Source of the DNA: Microglena sp. YARC
Lineage: Eukaryota; Chlorophyta; Chlorophyceae; Chlamydomonadales; Chlamydomonadaceae
Assembly: GCA_022414725.1 (NCBI GenBank)
Contig: CM039466.1
Span: forward strand, 10,998,376-11,062,375
DNA length: 64,000 nucleotides
Reading direction: 5' to 3'
Below, one piece after another: positions 51,443 to 60,768 of the stretch; positions within the stretch are counted from its first letter, which is position 1; every line of letters starts with the position of its first letter. Under the pieces are notes generated by a model, which ran no database searches, was not told where the DNA came from, and was given only the letters and a program-made list of their open reading frames with translations. Position numbers and translations under genes: made by a program.

Positions 51443-51803
51443 AATGGGTTCCCATTGGCTGAACACAGAAAGAATGAGGGTGGTGGATAGAGCACACATC
51501 CCTCGCTCAATGAGACACTGTCAAATGTGTGGGTTCTAAAAAACTGAGGATGAAATGCATATGATTGAGTGCCCTTTTTATAATGATATTCGCCTCCGCT
51601 ACCAGAATCTGTTTACAGATATTTATAGGCATGTCCATGAGGATACCGACTTAACCGTATGGAATGTGGAATTCTGCGATTCCACATTCAGAACCTTTAT
51701 GAATGGAAATGGCACTAAGTCTTTTTGGAGCAACCTAGCCGACTATCTTTCTACTTGTAGAAGAGCAAGACAGGAAGCCCTGGACTGCTTAGTGGCACCG
51801 TAA
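51443..51803 (+). pseudogene. LINE C-terminal segment, frameshifted
   Basis: In the +1 frame, RMGSHWLNTERMRVVDRAHI then RHCQMCGF, an in-frame TAA near 51538, then TEDEMHMIECPFYNDIRLRY and a tail to a stop at 51801-51803. The C-x2-C...H-x4-C pattern with DExHxxxxCPxY is the usual LINE C-terminal knuckle. The shift falls at a TTTT run, so it may be real decay or a read error; the TAA supports decay. Confidence 0.85.
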
Positions 51804-52084
51804 TTTATTATCCCTTTTTTTTCTTCTTGAGACTTCTCATTTGTTAGCTTCTTACCTCCGCCACTGTAAGTGGTTGAGATCTGGGTCCTGCTCTAAGGGG
51901 TTTAATACCTACGCCACCAAAACGGTGGTTGGGAGTTTGGTTTGTTTGTCCTCGACACACCCCTGATGTAATGGGGTTTTTTGCTTTGTGGGTGCTTTTT
52001 CTTTTTGTTTAAAGCACAGAGTCTCATACACCCTCGCGGTGTCAAGTAGACTTTAACATGTAATGTAATGTAATGTAATGTAAT
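51804..52084 (+). mobile_element. LINE 3' UTR with (TGTAA)n tail
   Basis: Non-coding, with CTCCGCCACTGTAAGTGG and two T-rich stretches. It ends in five or six TGTAA units (about 52056-52084) instead of poly(A). Short-repeat tails are typical of several non-LTR clades. Confidence 0.85.
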
Positions 52085-52103
52085 GTAGTGCCATGCTGGG
52101 CGC

Positions 52104-52734
52104 CCAAAGGTCTTCAAGGATTCATTACCTCGCGAGTTCAAACGAACTACAGGGCTTGAGTTGAATCTCAGTGCTGTGCCGGTTTTAAAGGGGGTTCATA
52201 ATTTCAAATGTTGTGCTGCCCTGTATTGCCGTGCTGCAGCACAAACGTTGGCAAGACGCCTGCCGAACGACCCGCTCCCCGTTTTGGCCCAAACGCACAG
52301 AATCAACCCTTTGGCTAAACCCTTTTGCCTAATGTTTTGCCATTTCTTTGTGCGTATACGGTACTATAAAATTGAACGCACTGCGCATGATATTGATGTT
52401 TACATAATGAACTGTGTTGTTGATCTTTCTAGGTTGGGCATATCCCTCCAGCCTCCTTGGCTCACTGTTTTCTTTCCGGCTACTAGCAGCAGCTTCTAAG
52501 CAACTCCTTGAGCCAGCCACTGGGCGAAGCCTAACAAATTCAGCAGCGCTAGAAAGCTGGTTACGCCAGCTTTAAGGTGCACTAGGTTGCTTTAGGTATG
52601 GCTGATAAGCCAGCCAGGGGAGCTGCCCAGAAGTTGCTGCTCATAGCCGAAAAGAAAAACAGTGACTTGGCTGCTTCTTGACTTCTGCCATGCAAGCATA
52701 TCCCTCCAGCCTACTTAGCTGCCTCTAGTAATGA
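52104..52734. other. Intron DNA, no gene recognised
   Basis: The ORF of 112 codons at 52161 has no motif. CAGAAGTTGCTGCTCATAGC then CGAAAAGAAAAACAG (52630) resembles CAGAAGCTGGTGCTCGTAGC then TGAAAAGAAGAGC at 25995, a short shared segment of unknown nature. Confidence 0.45.
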
Positions 52735-52920
52735 TACCGCCTGGTGGGGTGTGAGATTAAGGGAGTCGTGTCTTACGGCGGTAGAGAACGGGCTGCTACT
52801 TTACCTGGACAGTGCTACCATGGCGGTTGACAGCGGCCGCAAACACTAAGGCGCATCCGTAGGGATTCGAACCCCGCACCTTCTGCCTTGGCTACCTCTA
52901 CTGTGCTCATACAAACATTT
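52735..52920 (-). mobile_element. tRNA-derived SINE, copy 2
   Basis: Read on the - strand, box A is GAGCACAGTAGAGGTAG (52892-52908) and box B is GGGGTTCGAATCCC (52862-52875), a perfect RNA polymerase III internal promoter. The tRNA-unrelated body continues through CGGATGCGCC, GCTGTCAACCGCC, TCCAGGTAAAG and CACCCCACCAGGCGG. The body aligns with 11540-11745. No poly(A) or other tail is obvious. Confidence 0.75.
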
Positions 52921-53088
52921 ACAATTCCTAGGACTGGTGATGCATTTCCCTTCAAAGATAAAAAATAAGTGTTTCGGATTTCCAAAATTATCTGACTTAG
53001 ATCAATCTGTTGCATATTTGGGGAGGGAAGGGGGGGGGATGGGGTCCTGAATTACCTATTTCCTGTGTTAATCTGCAATTCGTTGCCA

Positions 53089-53180
53089 GACATGGCTGAG
53101 TGTGGATCTACTGCTGGAGGGCTTGACATCAGGGGCAATTGCAAGAAAGGCGGTGCCTACTCCCACTGATATTAAACAGT
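53089..53180 (+). pseudogene. Exon d decayed copy
   Basis: After CAATTCGTTGCCAG, the block ACATGGCTGAGTGTGGATCT then ACTGCTGGAGGGCTTGACAT duplicates the core of exon d. It continues in frame as VDLLLEGLTSGAIARKAVPT. The first part of the exon (WRVHLDV) has been reduced. It ends in sequence resembling exon d up to CCTACTC, then diverges. Confidence 0.75.
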
Positions 53181-53220
53181 TTTTTCAACTATTCATTTCA
53201 CACTGCACCATTGTCGTCAG

Positions 53221-53417
53221 GTGGCGTGTGCATCTAGATGTGGCTGAGAGTGTGGACCTATTGCTGGAGGGCTTGACACCAGGCGATCGTTATTAAGGTG
53301 GTGCCTACTCACACAGAACTCCGACGATACAGCCAAGACCGGAAGATGGTGGTTAGCTTTGAGACCAAACTCGCAGCTCAGCGGGCTGTAACCGGCACTA
53401 TCAGCTTACATAAGTAG
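53221..53417 (+). CDS. ycf45: Ycf45-like R3H/AAA ATPase, exon d (C-terminal segment)
   Basis: The acceptor is CATTGTCGTCAG. With the split codon from exon c it reads GKNR then WRVHLDVAESVDLLLEGLTP. Family members have a matching VHxxVAxxVDxxLxG stretch just after the ATPase core. In the literal frame a TAA follows at 53294-53296. One missing base near 53283 (a G run), judged from the neighbouring copy, would continue KVVPTHTELRRYSQDRKMVV to a stop at 53415-53417. The conserved part is 53221-53283; the rest is uncertain, and a donor could lie within it. A separate R3H nucleic-acid-binding domain, when present in the family, would be expected further on and was not found. Confidence 0.65.
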
Positions 53418-53494
53418 TCACCAAGTCATAAAACGCGTGAGAGCACCGCTATACATGCTGATAGGCACCAGGGTCCTCGGCAAAGAAACGAAAA

Positions 53495-53625
53495 AAATGA
53501 AGGGAAAAAAGTGATTTGTTAGAGTTTACATTCTCCTGGTAATGATAATTGTACTGCTGAAGACGGCGAGCAGCCAAATTGCTGGCTGAAGCCATGTAGC
53601 CAAGTTCAAGTTCCTTGTCTCTTAT
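53495..53625 (+). repeat. Dispersed ~130-bp repeat (CAAGTTCAAG end), copy 1
   Basis: GTGATTTGTTAGAGTTTACA, TTCTCCTGGTAATGATAA and GACGGCGAGCAGCCAAATTG then GCTGAAGCCATGTAGCC and AAGTTCAAGTTC. Copies in the same orientation are at 54755-54882, partial at 54905-54965 and 61195-61260. A C run (53647-53662) follows. Confidence 0.8.
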
Positions 53626-53699
53626 TTCGTTGTATCGGGTAGCATTCCCCCCCCCCCCCCCTTCAGGCCGGCCTTAAATAGGACCTGCCCACAACAACT

Positions 53700-54230
53700 T
53701 CATTATTAGAGAAAATTGTACCAAACAAGTTGTGTGAGACTCTTTGATCTAAATTGACTACAGTATCTGAAGGCGCGAGCCTTGTAACCAAGTCCAAGGC
53801 TCGCGAGACTACCGGTATATAGCCAGAGGAACCAGCAGAGACAAAGTAGCATCTACAGATATCCACATAAGGCATGCTGGTTTTATGGACCGTGTCCTAG
53901 GAGTGAAGCGATCTATGCCGCAACACATTGCGTTAAAAGAAACAGGCCAATTCCCAATGCACTATTACTGGTTAAGTCAGTGATTAAATTTTGGAACTCT
54001 ATGGTGAAATAATGAAATACTATGATAATAATTTTGACATGAACGCAAAGACTGTTGGAGCAAGGATGTGTCTGGTGCCCTAGCGACGTTATACTCTTTG
54101 GAAGATTCCCAGGATGAATCTTTGGCCACCAATTTACATGGAGGTGTGGGACCTTTGAATCTTTAACCAGTTAACCAGAACAAAGTGTAAAAGTCATATT
54201 CTCCAATCATCTTTTCTTTTACTGTAGTAC
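53700..54230. other. Unassigned region
   Basis: No gene recognised. GGCGCGAGCCTTGTAACCAA then GTCCAAGGCTCGCGAG near 53770-53805 is an imperfect inverted repeat (CGCGAGCCTTG / CAAGGCTCGCG, 11 bp perfect). Confidence 0.5.
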
Positions 54231-54234
54231 TCAA

Positions 54235-54555
54235 TCTTCAGATACACGCCCTAATGATGAAATCTCAGGATCACAAGGAAGGAAGAAAGCTGTGTACCAG
54301 ACCTGGATGTCCTCCTCATGGGATGAGAGTGGAAACCCTGAGATGTTCAATTATCTCATCCGAGACCTACCTCACAAGGTTGTGCGTAATATGTCAATTG
54401 ATTTAGAACTTCCTCCCACTACCTATAAGTGGAAACTGGCAGATGGAAACGTCCAATTGTGCCTTGGAAATATTAAGTGTCACCTTCGTGATGAACACCA
54501 TGTGGTTTTTGAATGTACTGACGAAGCTTTGCTGAATCCGAGAGGAAACTATTAG
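54235..54555 (+). pseudogene. Possible LINE C-terminal remnant (different family)
   Basis: The open frame follows TTCTTTTACTGTAG and lacks an ATG near its start. It encodes SSDTRPNDEISGS...VYQTWMSSSW, then WKLADGNVQLCLGNIKCHLR and DEHHVVFECTDEALLNPRGN. DExHxxFEC after a Cys-rich stretch resembles the knuckle at the end of non-LTR polyproteins, as in the LINE at 51560. It is diverged from that copy. It could also be a host exon. I do not recognise the rest. Confidence 0.4.
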
Positions 54556-54754
54556 AGCCTGATTTCCCAATCGGAGAGCAAAATGATTCCTCTACATTAT
54601 CTGATGTGCAATCCAGAAGTTGAAAGGCGAGAAAAGTTTCCTTTGTTCATCCATGAATGTATAAAGAGACTGGATCAAGTCTTTTTTGATAGGTTTGAAT
54701 AGTTTTTTTTGTTACTGTTTTTTCGTTCAGAAGAAGAGGATATAAAAAACGGGG

Positions 54755-54965
54755 GAAAATGAAAAGAAAAGAAAAATGATTTGTTCGAGCTTACATTTTC
54801 TGGTAATAATGTTTTTTTACTGCCAAAGACGGCGATCAGCCAAATTGCCGGTGGAAGCTACATAACCAAGTTCAAGTTCAAGTACTCTCAGCACAGTTTA
54901 GGCCCTTGTAGCCACTCAATATTTCAAATTGCTAGCTGAAACTGTGTAACCAAATTTCAGTTCTA
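54755..54965 (+). repeat. Dispersed ~130-bp repeat, copies 2 and 3
   Basis: ATGATTTGTTCGAGCTTACA to GTTCAAGTTCAAG (54755-54882) matches 53495-53625. 54905-54965 repeats the last part (CAAATTGCTAGCTGAAACTG then TGTAACCAAATTTCAG). Confidence 0.8.
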
Positions 54966-54988
54966 GCTACTAGGCAGTACTCAAGTAA

Positions 54989-55330
54989 TTGATGCTTACA
55001 GAGCAGGACAACCAGATTTCCAGGCACTTACCGACTCCCAGACAACCTGGAGGTAGACTTCATTTTGATCCACATCCCCCTGCTTTGACTTCAGTACAAG
55101 TCATTACCAGGGTTGTTCAGGACACTACATCCTCCATCGCAGACGCAACGCCGATGAGTCCGTTGCGTCCTGTGACGCAACATGGAGGGTACATTGACCA
55201 GAAGGAAGGGTCCTTTGCGTTGCAGGACGCAGGCTATACAGCTGGTTTTGTCTCAGGCAGCAGAGCTAGGGGCCCACCTGGAGTACCCTGGTCACTACCG
55301 GTTCCCCCTTGCAGAGAAGAATACATTTGA
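54989..55330 (+). other. Unassigned open frame with nested inverted repeat
   Basis: 113 codons; not recognised. It spans a nested inverted repeat: CCTCCAT (55131-55137) with ATGGAGG (55182-55188), enclosing GTTGCGTC-CTGT-GACGCAAC (55162-55181). Low coding confidence. 55331-56150 shows nothing recognisable. Confidence 0.3.
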
Positions 55331-56179
55331 AACAATCCCTCGAGAGCCTTGATAACCGTTTCCCACGGAAGGGCATTGGAATTAGGAGATGGTAAGTAGC
55401 TAGGAGTTAGCTGATACTGTAATATTGCAAGCCAATGTTCATCCATCCATTACCGGTATCCTAGCACGGGCAAGCCACACAACATATCGCACCGAATATG
55501 AGTCACAGTCCAGGGGTAGGCTAAAGAGGCTGAAGGGATGGTGTGCATCAGTTACATCAAGGAATTAAACAAGCAGCAGTCTCATCATACCTGCATCCTG
55601 AAGGCATTGCCAAGTTCTAATCGTCAGCCTCACAATAGCTACCTCGGACAGGCTTTGCACGATGAAGAACTGCCCCCACATAGGTTGTGCGCACGAAACA
55701 GCAAGGGGGGGTGCGTCACGCAGAAAAGAGTCGAGAGCTTTAGACAGAGAGAAGAGGATAGACCGGGGAGGGATATCAGAGTCTTTGTATACACAGTTGA
55801 TGTTGCTCATTAAGACATAGGTTGGCATGCCAACTTGCATCCAATATAAAAATACCGAATCTGCAAAAGTTTAACGAATGATCAAGGACTAAGTCAAGCG
55901 TGATGGTTCATATCCAACACCCACTCGGGTGAGCAGGCACGGTATGGCACCACCAGTGTATCCAGTTGGTTTCCAGGAGTAGAGCTTCAGCCCTGCCTCA
56001 CAAACCAAAACGTAGCACTCATTGTAAGCATAAGTATGAACCACAGGCTTTAACTATCGTCTGACTATGCTGGCTTAGGGCTGGTCTACATCAAGTGATG
56101 ATATTTGGTCATAAAGAGATAACAGTGTCAACAGAAAATAATAATTAATATACCTCTCCTAATCTAAGCTATTCTACTT

Positions 56180-56690
56180 TCTGCTAAAATTCAGCATTTT
56201 CAGCTCTAAAGTTTAGCACAACAGAGAAAAACGCTTTCTGCTCAAATTCAGCATTTTCAGCTCTACAGTACAACAGAGGAAAATGATTAACTAAAGCACT
56301 GCTCTACAGTCTAGCACAACAGAAAAAATGCTGTACCAATAACTGCTCTACAGTCCTAGTACAACAGCGAAAATGCTGAACTGCAACCTGCTCGACAGGT
56401 TAGTACAACAGAGAGAATGCTGTACAAGGCACTGCACTACAGTATACAACAAAAATGCTGTACAAATGGTTTGCTTCTAAGTATAGTACAACAGCGAAAA
56501 TGCTGCACTGAGCACTGCTTGACAGGTTGGCACAACAGAGAAATGATGTACAAAGCACTGCTATATAATATAGTACAACAAAAAATGATGTACCAATAGT
56601 CTGCTTAGTGTAGTACAACAGATAAAAATGCTGTACAAAAGCCCTGCTCTAAAGCATAGTACAACAAAGAAAAAACTAAAGCACTGCCCA
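56180..56690. repeat. ~48-bp degenerate tandem repeat (AGTACAACAGNGAAAATGCT)
   Basis: About ten units of CTGCTCTACAGTCTAGTACA then ACAGAAAAAATGCTGTAC with many substitutions. It is unrelated in sequence to the 48-bp satellite. 56691-57397 shows no gene I can name. Confidence 0.85.
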
Positions 56691-57397
56691 CACAACGTTG
56701 AACCATCCATGGAACCAGAGAGAAGGATTTGCAGCTCATGCAACCTTGCTGCTGTCACCTAAATAGACATGAAATACCAAAACTGCATGCTACGTATCTG
56801 AACTATGAAGCCACTGCTTGTACCAAGATACATACCCACTGATGACAAAGCTTGACCACATGTAAGGCAGAAGCTCTGGACAACGGAAAGAGGAGGTAAT
56901 GTCAGAAACAGATATTTGCAATGCAGGTATTTTAAATTGGTATTTGCTCGATGCATATTAGATAATTGAGGCAAGATAAAGGCAAGGTATTTGCATGGTA
57001 GGCATTTCTTGTTTAGGCTGTCCTCGGCATATATTTGCTCGACAGGAACTTGCTTGGTCAAGGCGTTTCCAACTACATTCATAACACCAACGCAAGGCTA
57101 CGAGATCTGCACCCAGCATCAACTCATACATAAAAAGACACAAGTCACTTGGTAGTAGATCCATGGGCCAAGTCACACCTGAGGGTGAAGATTATCTCGG
57201 CCTTCAAACCGACATGATTCACGGCTCATAGGGAAGACTTGGAGGGTCCTGAGTACAAAGTACATTCGCACCAAAAGGCTTCCGGTCTCTAGGAATTGAT
57301 GCAATCCTAGTTCACGAGTAGAATACAGCTCTGGGAATGTACAAAGGATGCGACAGGAGCATTGCCACTCAAAGCACAGCTGCTGTTGAGAGGCCAG

Positions 57398-57925
57398 TCA
57401 TATGCCAGTCATATGGCTATTCTCATCTTCACTATGAGCGTTGGGAGCACACAGATGTGGCGCATTGTGCTCATCCTCGCTATGTCCGTAGATACTGCCA
57501 CGGTGGTCCAGCTCTTCGCTGGGAGAAGATTGCAGGCCACTGGGGGAGAACATGGCTCCGGAGGCTAGCCTAGATCTCATTTGCCGAACTTGCTGCTCAG
57601 CAATGAACAGCTTCTCCTGCAAATTGAGACTCAACTCCTCTAGTTGGGCGATGTACGCCTGTTGCTCCTCTATTTGAGCTCTGGCAGATGCGGGCACTGG
57701 GCCCTCTACGTCATTCAGGTGAAGCTCGAAGCCGAAGGGGTCCTCGATGTCAGATGAGTCAGCGTCGATAGCTTCTGAGTCTGTCTCGTTCTTGGCAGTG
57801 ATGAGTCCAGCGTTAGAGCCGAATATGTCAATCCCCATGGTCTTGCCAATATCCGCTGCCTCCTTGTCAACAGTGCCGAGCCCGTTCTTCCAAGCGGTCC
57901 CGGGTTGTAAAAGGGAAAATGCCTT
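57398..57925 (-). CDS. Terminal exon of the - strand gene (acidic region and coiled coil)
   Basis: The longest clean frame of this gene. It follows AAATGACGAG (possible acceptor). It has an acidic stretch with EAIDADSSDIEDP, about 40 residues of coiled coil (SARAQIEEQQ to RQMRSRL), then SGLQSSPSEELDHRGS and HSEDEHNAPH. Ends with TMTGI-like residues HMTGI and a stop. No stops interrupt it and its composition is protein-like, unlike the repeat frames elsewhere in the window. Confidence 0.6.
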   Translation of the reverse strand, partial: KAFSLLQPGTAWKNGLGTVDKEAADIGKTMGIDIFGSNAGLITAKNETDSEAIDADSSDIEDPFGFELHLNDVEGPVPASARAQIEEQQAYIAQLEELSLNLQEKLFIAEQQVRQMRSRLASGAMFSPSGLQSSPSEELDHRGSIYGHSEDEHNAPHLCAPNAHSEDENSHMTGI

Positions 57926-58666
57926 CACTCGTCATTTCCAAACGGCTATAGGATTCAGGCTACATCACGAGAGAATATCGAGCAGATGTGCAGTCAGGGA
58001 TGACGACAGAAATGATATTTCCTGAGAATTATGTCAGAGACATTCGCATAATAGCTTACCCGGGTTTGAAAGGGTTGGGGGTAACAGCGTGAAAGCCAGG
58101 ACCTCCAAGGGGAGAAGCGAATACCGACCCTGCAAGATGTGGCGGAAAGAATGTTAGTTGATACCCTGTCGCGCACGACGAGCGTTGAGCAGTTCAAGAA
58201 GACTACATAAGGAAATCACATCAAAATCCGATAGTTTCTTACCTGGAGCTTGAAGCAGCACGGAGGGACTACGCTTTGGAGCTCTGGGAACACTCCTCCT
58301 GGGGGTTTGCCCAAATGAACCTAGGGTGGGCAATGAACAATGGCGGGTTAGAAAACTCCAAGCGACGAGCATCGAATTTCGCGAGAGAAGCCAACAGCGC
58401 AGTGAAACCCTACCTTTAAAGTAGCGTCTCGCCTTTTTGCGATTCTCGGTCTGCAGTTGATGCAGGTTGGGTCCAACATCGAATCCACCACTTCCTCTCC
58501 TCTTCTTGTAGCCCCCTTCACGCCTCGCCCTAGGGATAGAGCAGTGAGGTCCTTGAAACTTCGGGGGAGGTGGGGCCATGAACCATCCGCTAGAGGGTGG
58601 GGCCTCGGCCAAGTAGGCTGGGGGGTTGAATAGTAACACGGGTTGCGAATACATACTAACGGCCAT
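57398..58666 (-). CDS. Four-exon gene, unknown function, coiled-coil protein
   Basis: Inferred on the - strand from open frames joined by GT-AG sites. Exon 1, 58666-58414: ATG, Pro-rich, with PPPPKFQGPH and a basic GYKKRRGSGG...NRKKARRYFK; donor GTAGGG. Exon 2, 58320-58243: SFGQTPRRSVPRAPKRSPSV; donor GTAAGA. Exon 3, 58129-58060: SVFASPLGGPGFHAVTPNPF; donor GTAAGC. Exon 4, about 57925-57398: KAFSLLQPGTAWKNG, acidic SEAIDADSSDIEDPFGFELH, then a heptad-rich coiled coil QIEEQQAYIAQLEELSLNLQ...EQQVRQMRSRL, and a Ser/Glu/His-rich tail. Exons 1-3 join in phase. The exon 3-4 join is one base out in the read sequence, so an indel or a missed exon is likely. I do not recognise the protein; the basic N-terminal part plus coiled coil could suggest a scaffold or RNA/nuclear protein, but this is a guess. 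Confidence 0.6.
58414..58666 (-). CDS. First exon of the - strand gene
   Basis: 84 codons plus one base, starting MAVSMYSQPV. Pro-rich then Arg/Lys-rich. The donor GTAGGG follows FKG. Upstream (58667-59120) a second - strand frame overlaps the start but has no recognisable domain. That stretch includes TGACGTCA-like sites (59050-59075) and could be the promoter or 5' UTR. Confidence 0.55.
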
Positions 58667-59269
58667 TTGCTGTGAGTAGAATGCTACGGTGCGGGGCGCT
58701 TTCTGACACTTGTACGTGCAGGAAGGAGCGGAACGACAAGGTAAGGTTAGGGCTTGGGGTCTCGAAGCCCAAACCCTTAGGGCTCTGAGTTGTCAGCTCG
58801 AAGGCCGCGAACGCGAACGTCATCTGTCCTTGTTTACAAGGTGCGCCGGTAGCTGCGCAACACACGGCGAGACTGGACAATTTCGCTAAACATGCGAACC
58901 TGCTGGCTAGCCCCGAAACAGCATTTTCATAAGCCATCTCGCCGACCTTGTCCCATGTAGCTGTCCTGTCAGAAATGAAGGGGACTTCTTCCGCCGGTGT
59001 TTTTCCTTGCCCACGCATGCGCATTCCACGCAGGTCTACGCGGGTCCACGTCAAATCTGACGTCAAATAGATGAAGATCCACGTCGGATTTCGTGCCAAG
59101 TGCATGTCGAAACCCACCCATCATCACCCACAATCAACCTGCAATCAACCATGAGTCCATGAGTGGTAGGTTTTCACTAGAGATGGACAATGTAATTGGC
59201 TCATCCTTCATGCTATGCTAACCTTCGTCCACCGTCCATCGTCCACTGTCCATCGTCCACCTGACCATT

Positions 59270-59625
59270 ACAAGGCTTGTGTACTTTTTTCTGGACCCAC
59301 CCTTCGCGAAGGATCGGGCGATGGGACTCCCGGTGGGCGATGGGATCCCGAAGGTTATTACAAATCTACTTCTTGCATCTCAGACGCAGATTTTGGAGGG
59401 TCTGTTGTGTCTCAGGCGCAGATCCAATAGGTCGGTTGGGTTCTTGGAGGATCCGTTGCGTCTCAATGTCTCAGATGCAAATCTTGGAACCAACTTGTCT
59501 TGGAACTGGATGCGTCTCAAAATGCAGATCTTGGAGTCACCCTGCCCTAATTCCCACCCTGGAGGACACCCGAAGAGTAAAATGTATACGCCTTGTTACG
59601 AGGCGTGAGGTTGGGGTGGCAATCC
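59270..59625 (-). repeat. Dispersed repeat family with GTCTGAGACGC minisatellite, copy 2 (inverted)
   Basis: The reverse complement of 22670-23008. It has CGATGGGATCCCGAAGGTTA, three to four units with CTCAGACGCAGATTTTGGAG, then CACCCTGGAGGACACCCGAA and CGCCTTGTTACGAGGCGTGA. Confidence 0.8.
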
Positions 59626-59755
59626 TCTCATTTTACAGGTGTACAAAGTTTGCAATCTAAAATCTTCCCTCTTTCATTGCTTTGTACTTGCTAGTTCAAG
59701 GCTACGTACATTTGCTTGTTCAATGCGACGTATTTGCTAATGCTTCGCAGTTACG

Positions 59756-59858
59756 AAAGGAATTTCACCCCAGGTATATCGATAAATACCAACCCCAGGA
59801 ATTTCACCCCAGGAATTACCCCAGGAATTTCACCCCAGGTATATCGATAAATAGGGTG
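59756..59858. repeat. Short tandem repeat AATTTCACCCCAGG
   Basis: ATTTCACCCCAGGTATATCG then ATAAATA occurs twice, with two extra AATTNCCCCAGG units between. 59860-60215 has no recognisable gene. Confidence 0.8.
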
Positions 59859-60217
59859 TCTAGAAGCACTGCACTTTTCACCCCTTTTGTAATGCACGCT
59901 TCCAATAGGCATCTCATGGTGTTTAAATAAATACATAGTATTAAAATATATCAGAAGGAGCCCACTCCTCAAAAATTTCAGTCAGGCCGAACGATTTTTT
60001 CTGAGAATGGGGCTGTAATGGTGTATCAGGGCGATTTTTTTAGTTACTCTTCAGGTCATTCTGAGGACCTCATGTAGGGGGGGGAGGGGGGCGTCAGCCC
60101 TCCTCAGTTTTTTTCGAACTTTTTACTCAGACCGCCAAATGACATTCTGAGACCACCCTTGAGGAGGCCGTGGCAAGGGTAGTCTTTTGGCACCACTTGG
60201 GACCTCGTGCGATAAGT

Positions 60218-60256
60218 ATCCTAAACCCTAAACCCTAAACCCCTAAACCCTAACCC
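60218..60256. repeat. Interstitial telomere-like tract, CCCTAAA type
   Basis: Four or five CCCTAAA units with small errors. This is the telomere repeat of most plants and green algae. It is too short and too internal to be a chromosome end. Confidence 0.8.
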
Positions 60257-60435
60257 CCCCCACACACACACCCACACCCACACACACACACACACACACT
60301 CACAAAAGCCCAGCCCAGAATATGAGTGGGTGAATGGTTTGATAATATGGGTGGGTGAATGGGTGGGTAATATAGGCGAGTATGGATGGGTGGAAATGGG
60401 TGCGAGTGTGTGTGTGTGTGTGTGTGTGTGTGGTG
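60257..60435. repeat. CA and GT arms around GGGTGAATGGGTGGG repeats (foldback)
   Basis: CACACCCACACCCACACACA... (60257-60303) and GAGTGTGTGTGTGTGTGTGT (60395-60432) are complementary arms. They enclose about 90 bp of ATGGGTGGGTGAATGGG-like repeat. Confidence 0.75.
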
Positions 60436-60599
60436 ATGGTAGGGGGGGGGGGGTCCCAACCCGAAGGGGGTGCAGCATTGGTTTTTGACTTGCGCACAAC
60501 CCCTATATGGGAATTCCGAGTATGCCATTGTGTGCGCCACATTGTAACCCCCCAGAATTCATATCTTAGTTTTTCAATCAGGGTTTTTTCTATTCAGGG

Positions 60600-60625
60600 A
60601 GGAGGGGGGGGGGGGGGGGGGGTCA
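60600..60625. repeat. Poly(G) tract
   Basis: A G run of about 19 following GGGAGGA. Two more G-rich runs lie at 60076-60090 and 60442-60453. 60626-60768 is featureless. Confidence 0.85.
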
Positions 60626-60768
60626 GCCCTTCCCATGTTTTTTAGGCGTGGGGGGAGTTTTTTTTCCCCTCCCGAATAAATGAATAAATACCGATACGAT
60701 ATGCATGGTGGAATAAGGCAGGGAGAATCCGTGGGGAGCCACAGTGTCACAAGATATTGTTACTAAAA

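Larger units (their letters stand above)
48832..52095. mobile_element. hAT-like element, copy 3, split by a nested LINE
   Basis: The left end CAGGGTACTACATTTGTCAA is identical in layout to copy 1. The body contains a five-fold 32-bp tandem repeat (GGTCAGCGCTTAAATCGTAC) and the CTGCGCCCACAGGG segment, and breaks off near 49094 where LINE sequence starts. After the LINE tail, GTAGTGCCATG (52085-52095) matches the expected right end GTAGTACCCTG at 9 of 11 positions. The flanking 8-mers are identical: CTGGGCGC at 48824-48831 and at 52096-52103. This shows that both ends belong to one insertion. Confidence 0.82.

Noticed and set aside
55148..55182. Hammerhead-like core (CCGATGAGTCC)
   Set aside because: The GAAA core element and a matching stem II/III layout are absent.
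58656..59117. 153-codon - strand frame upstream of the four-exon gene
   Set aside because: It overlaps the start of the downstream exon in another frame and has no recognisable domain; a promoter or 5' UTR is more likely.
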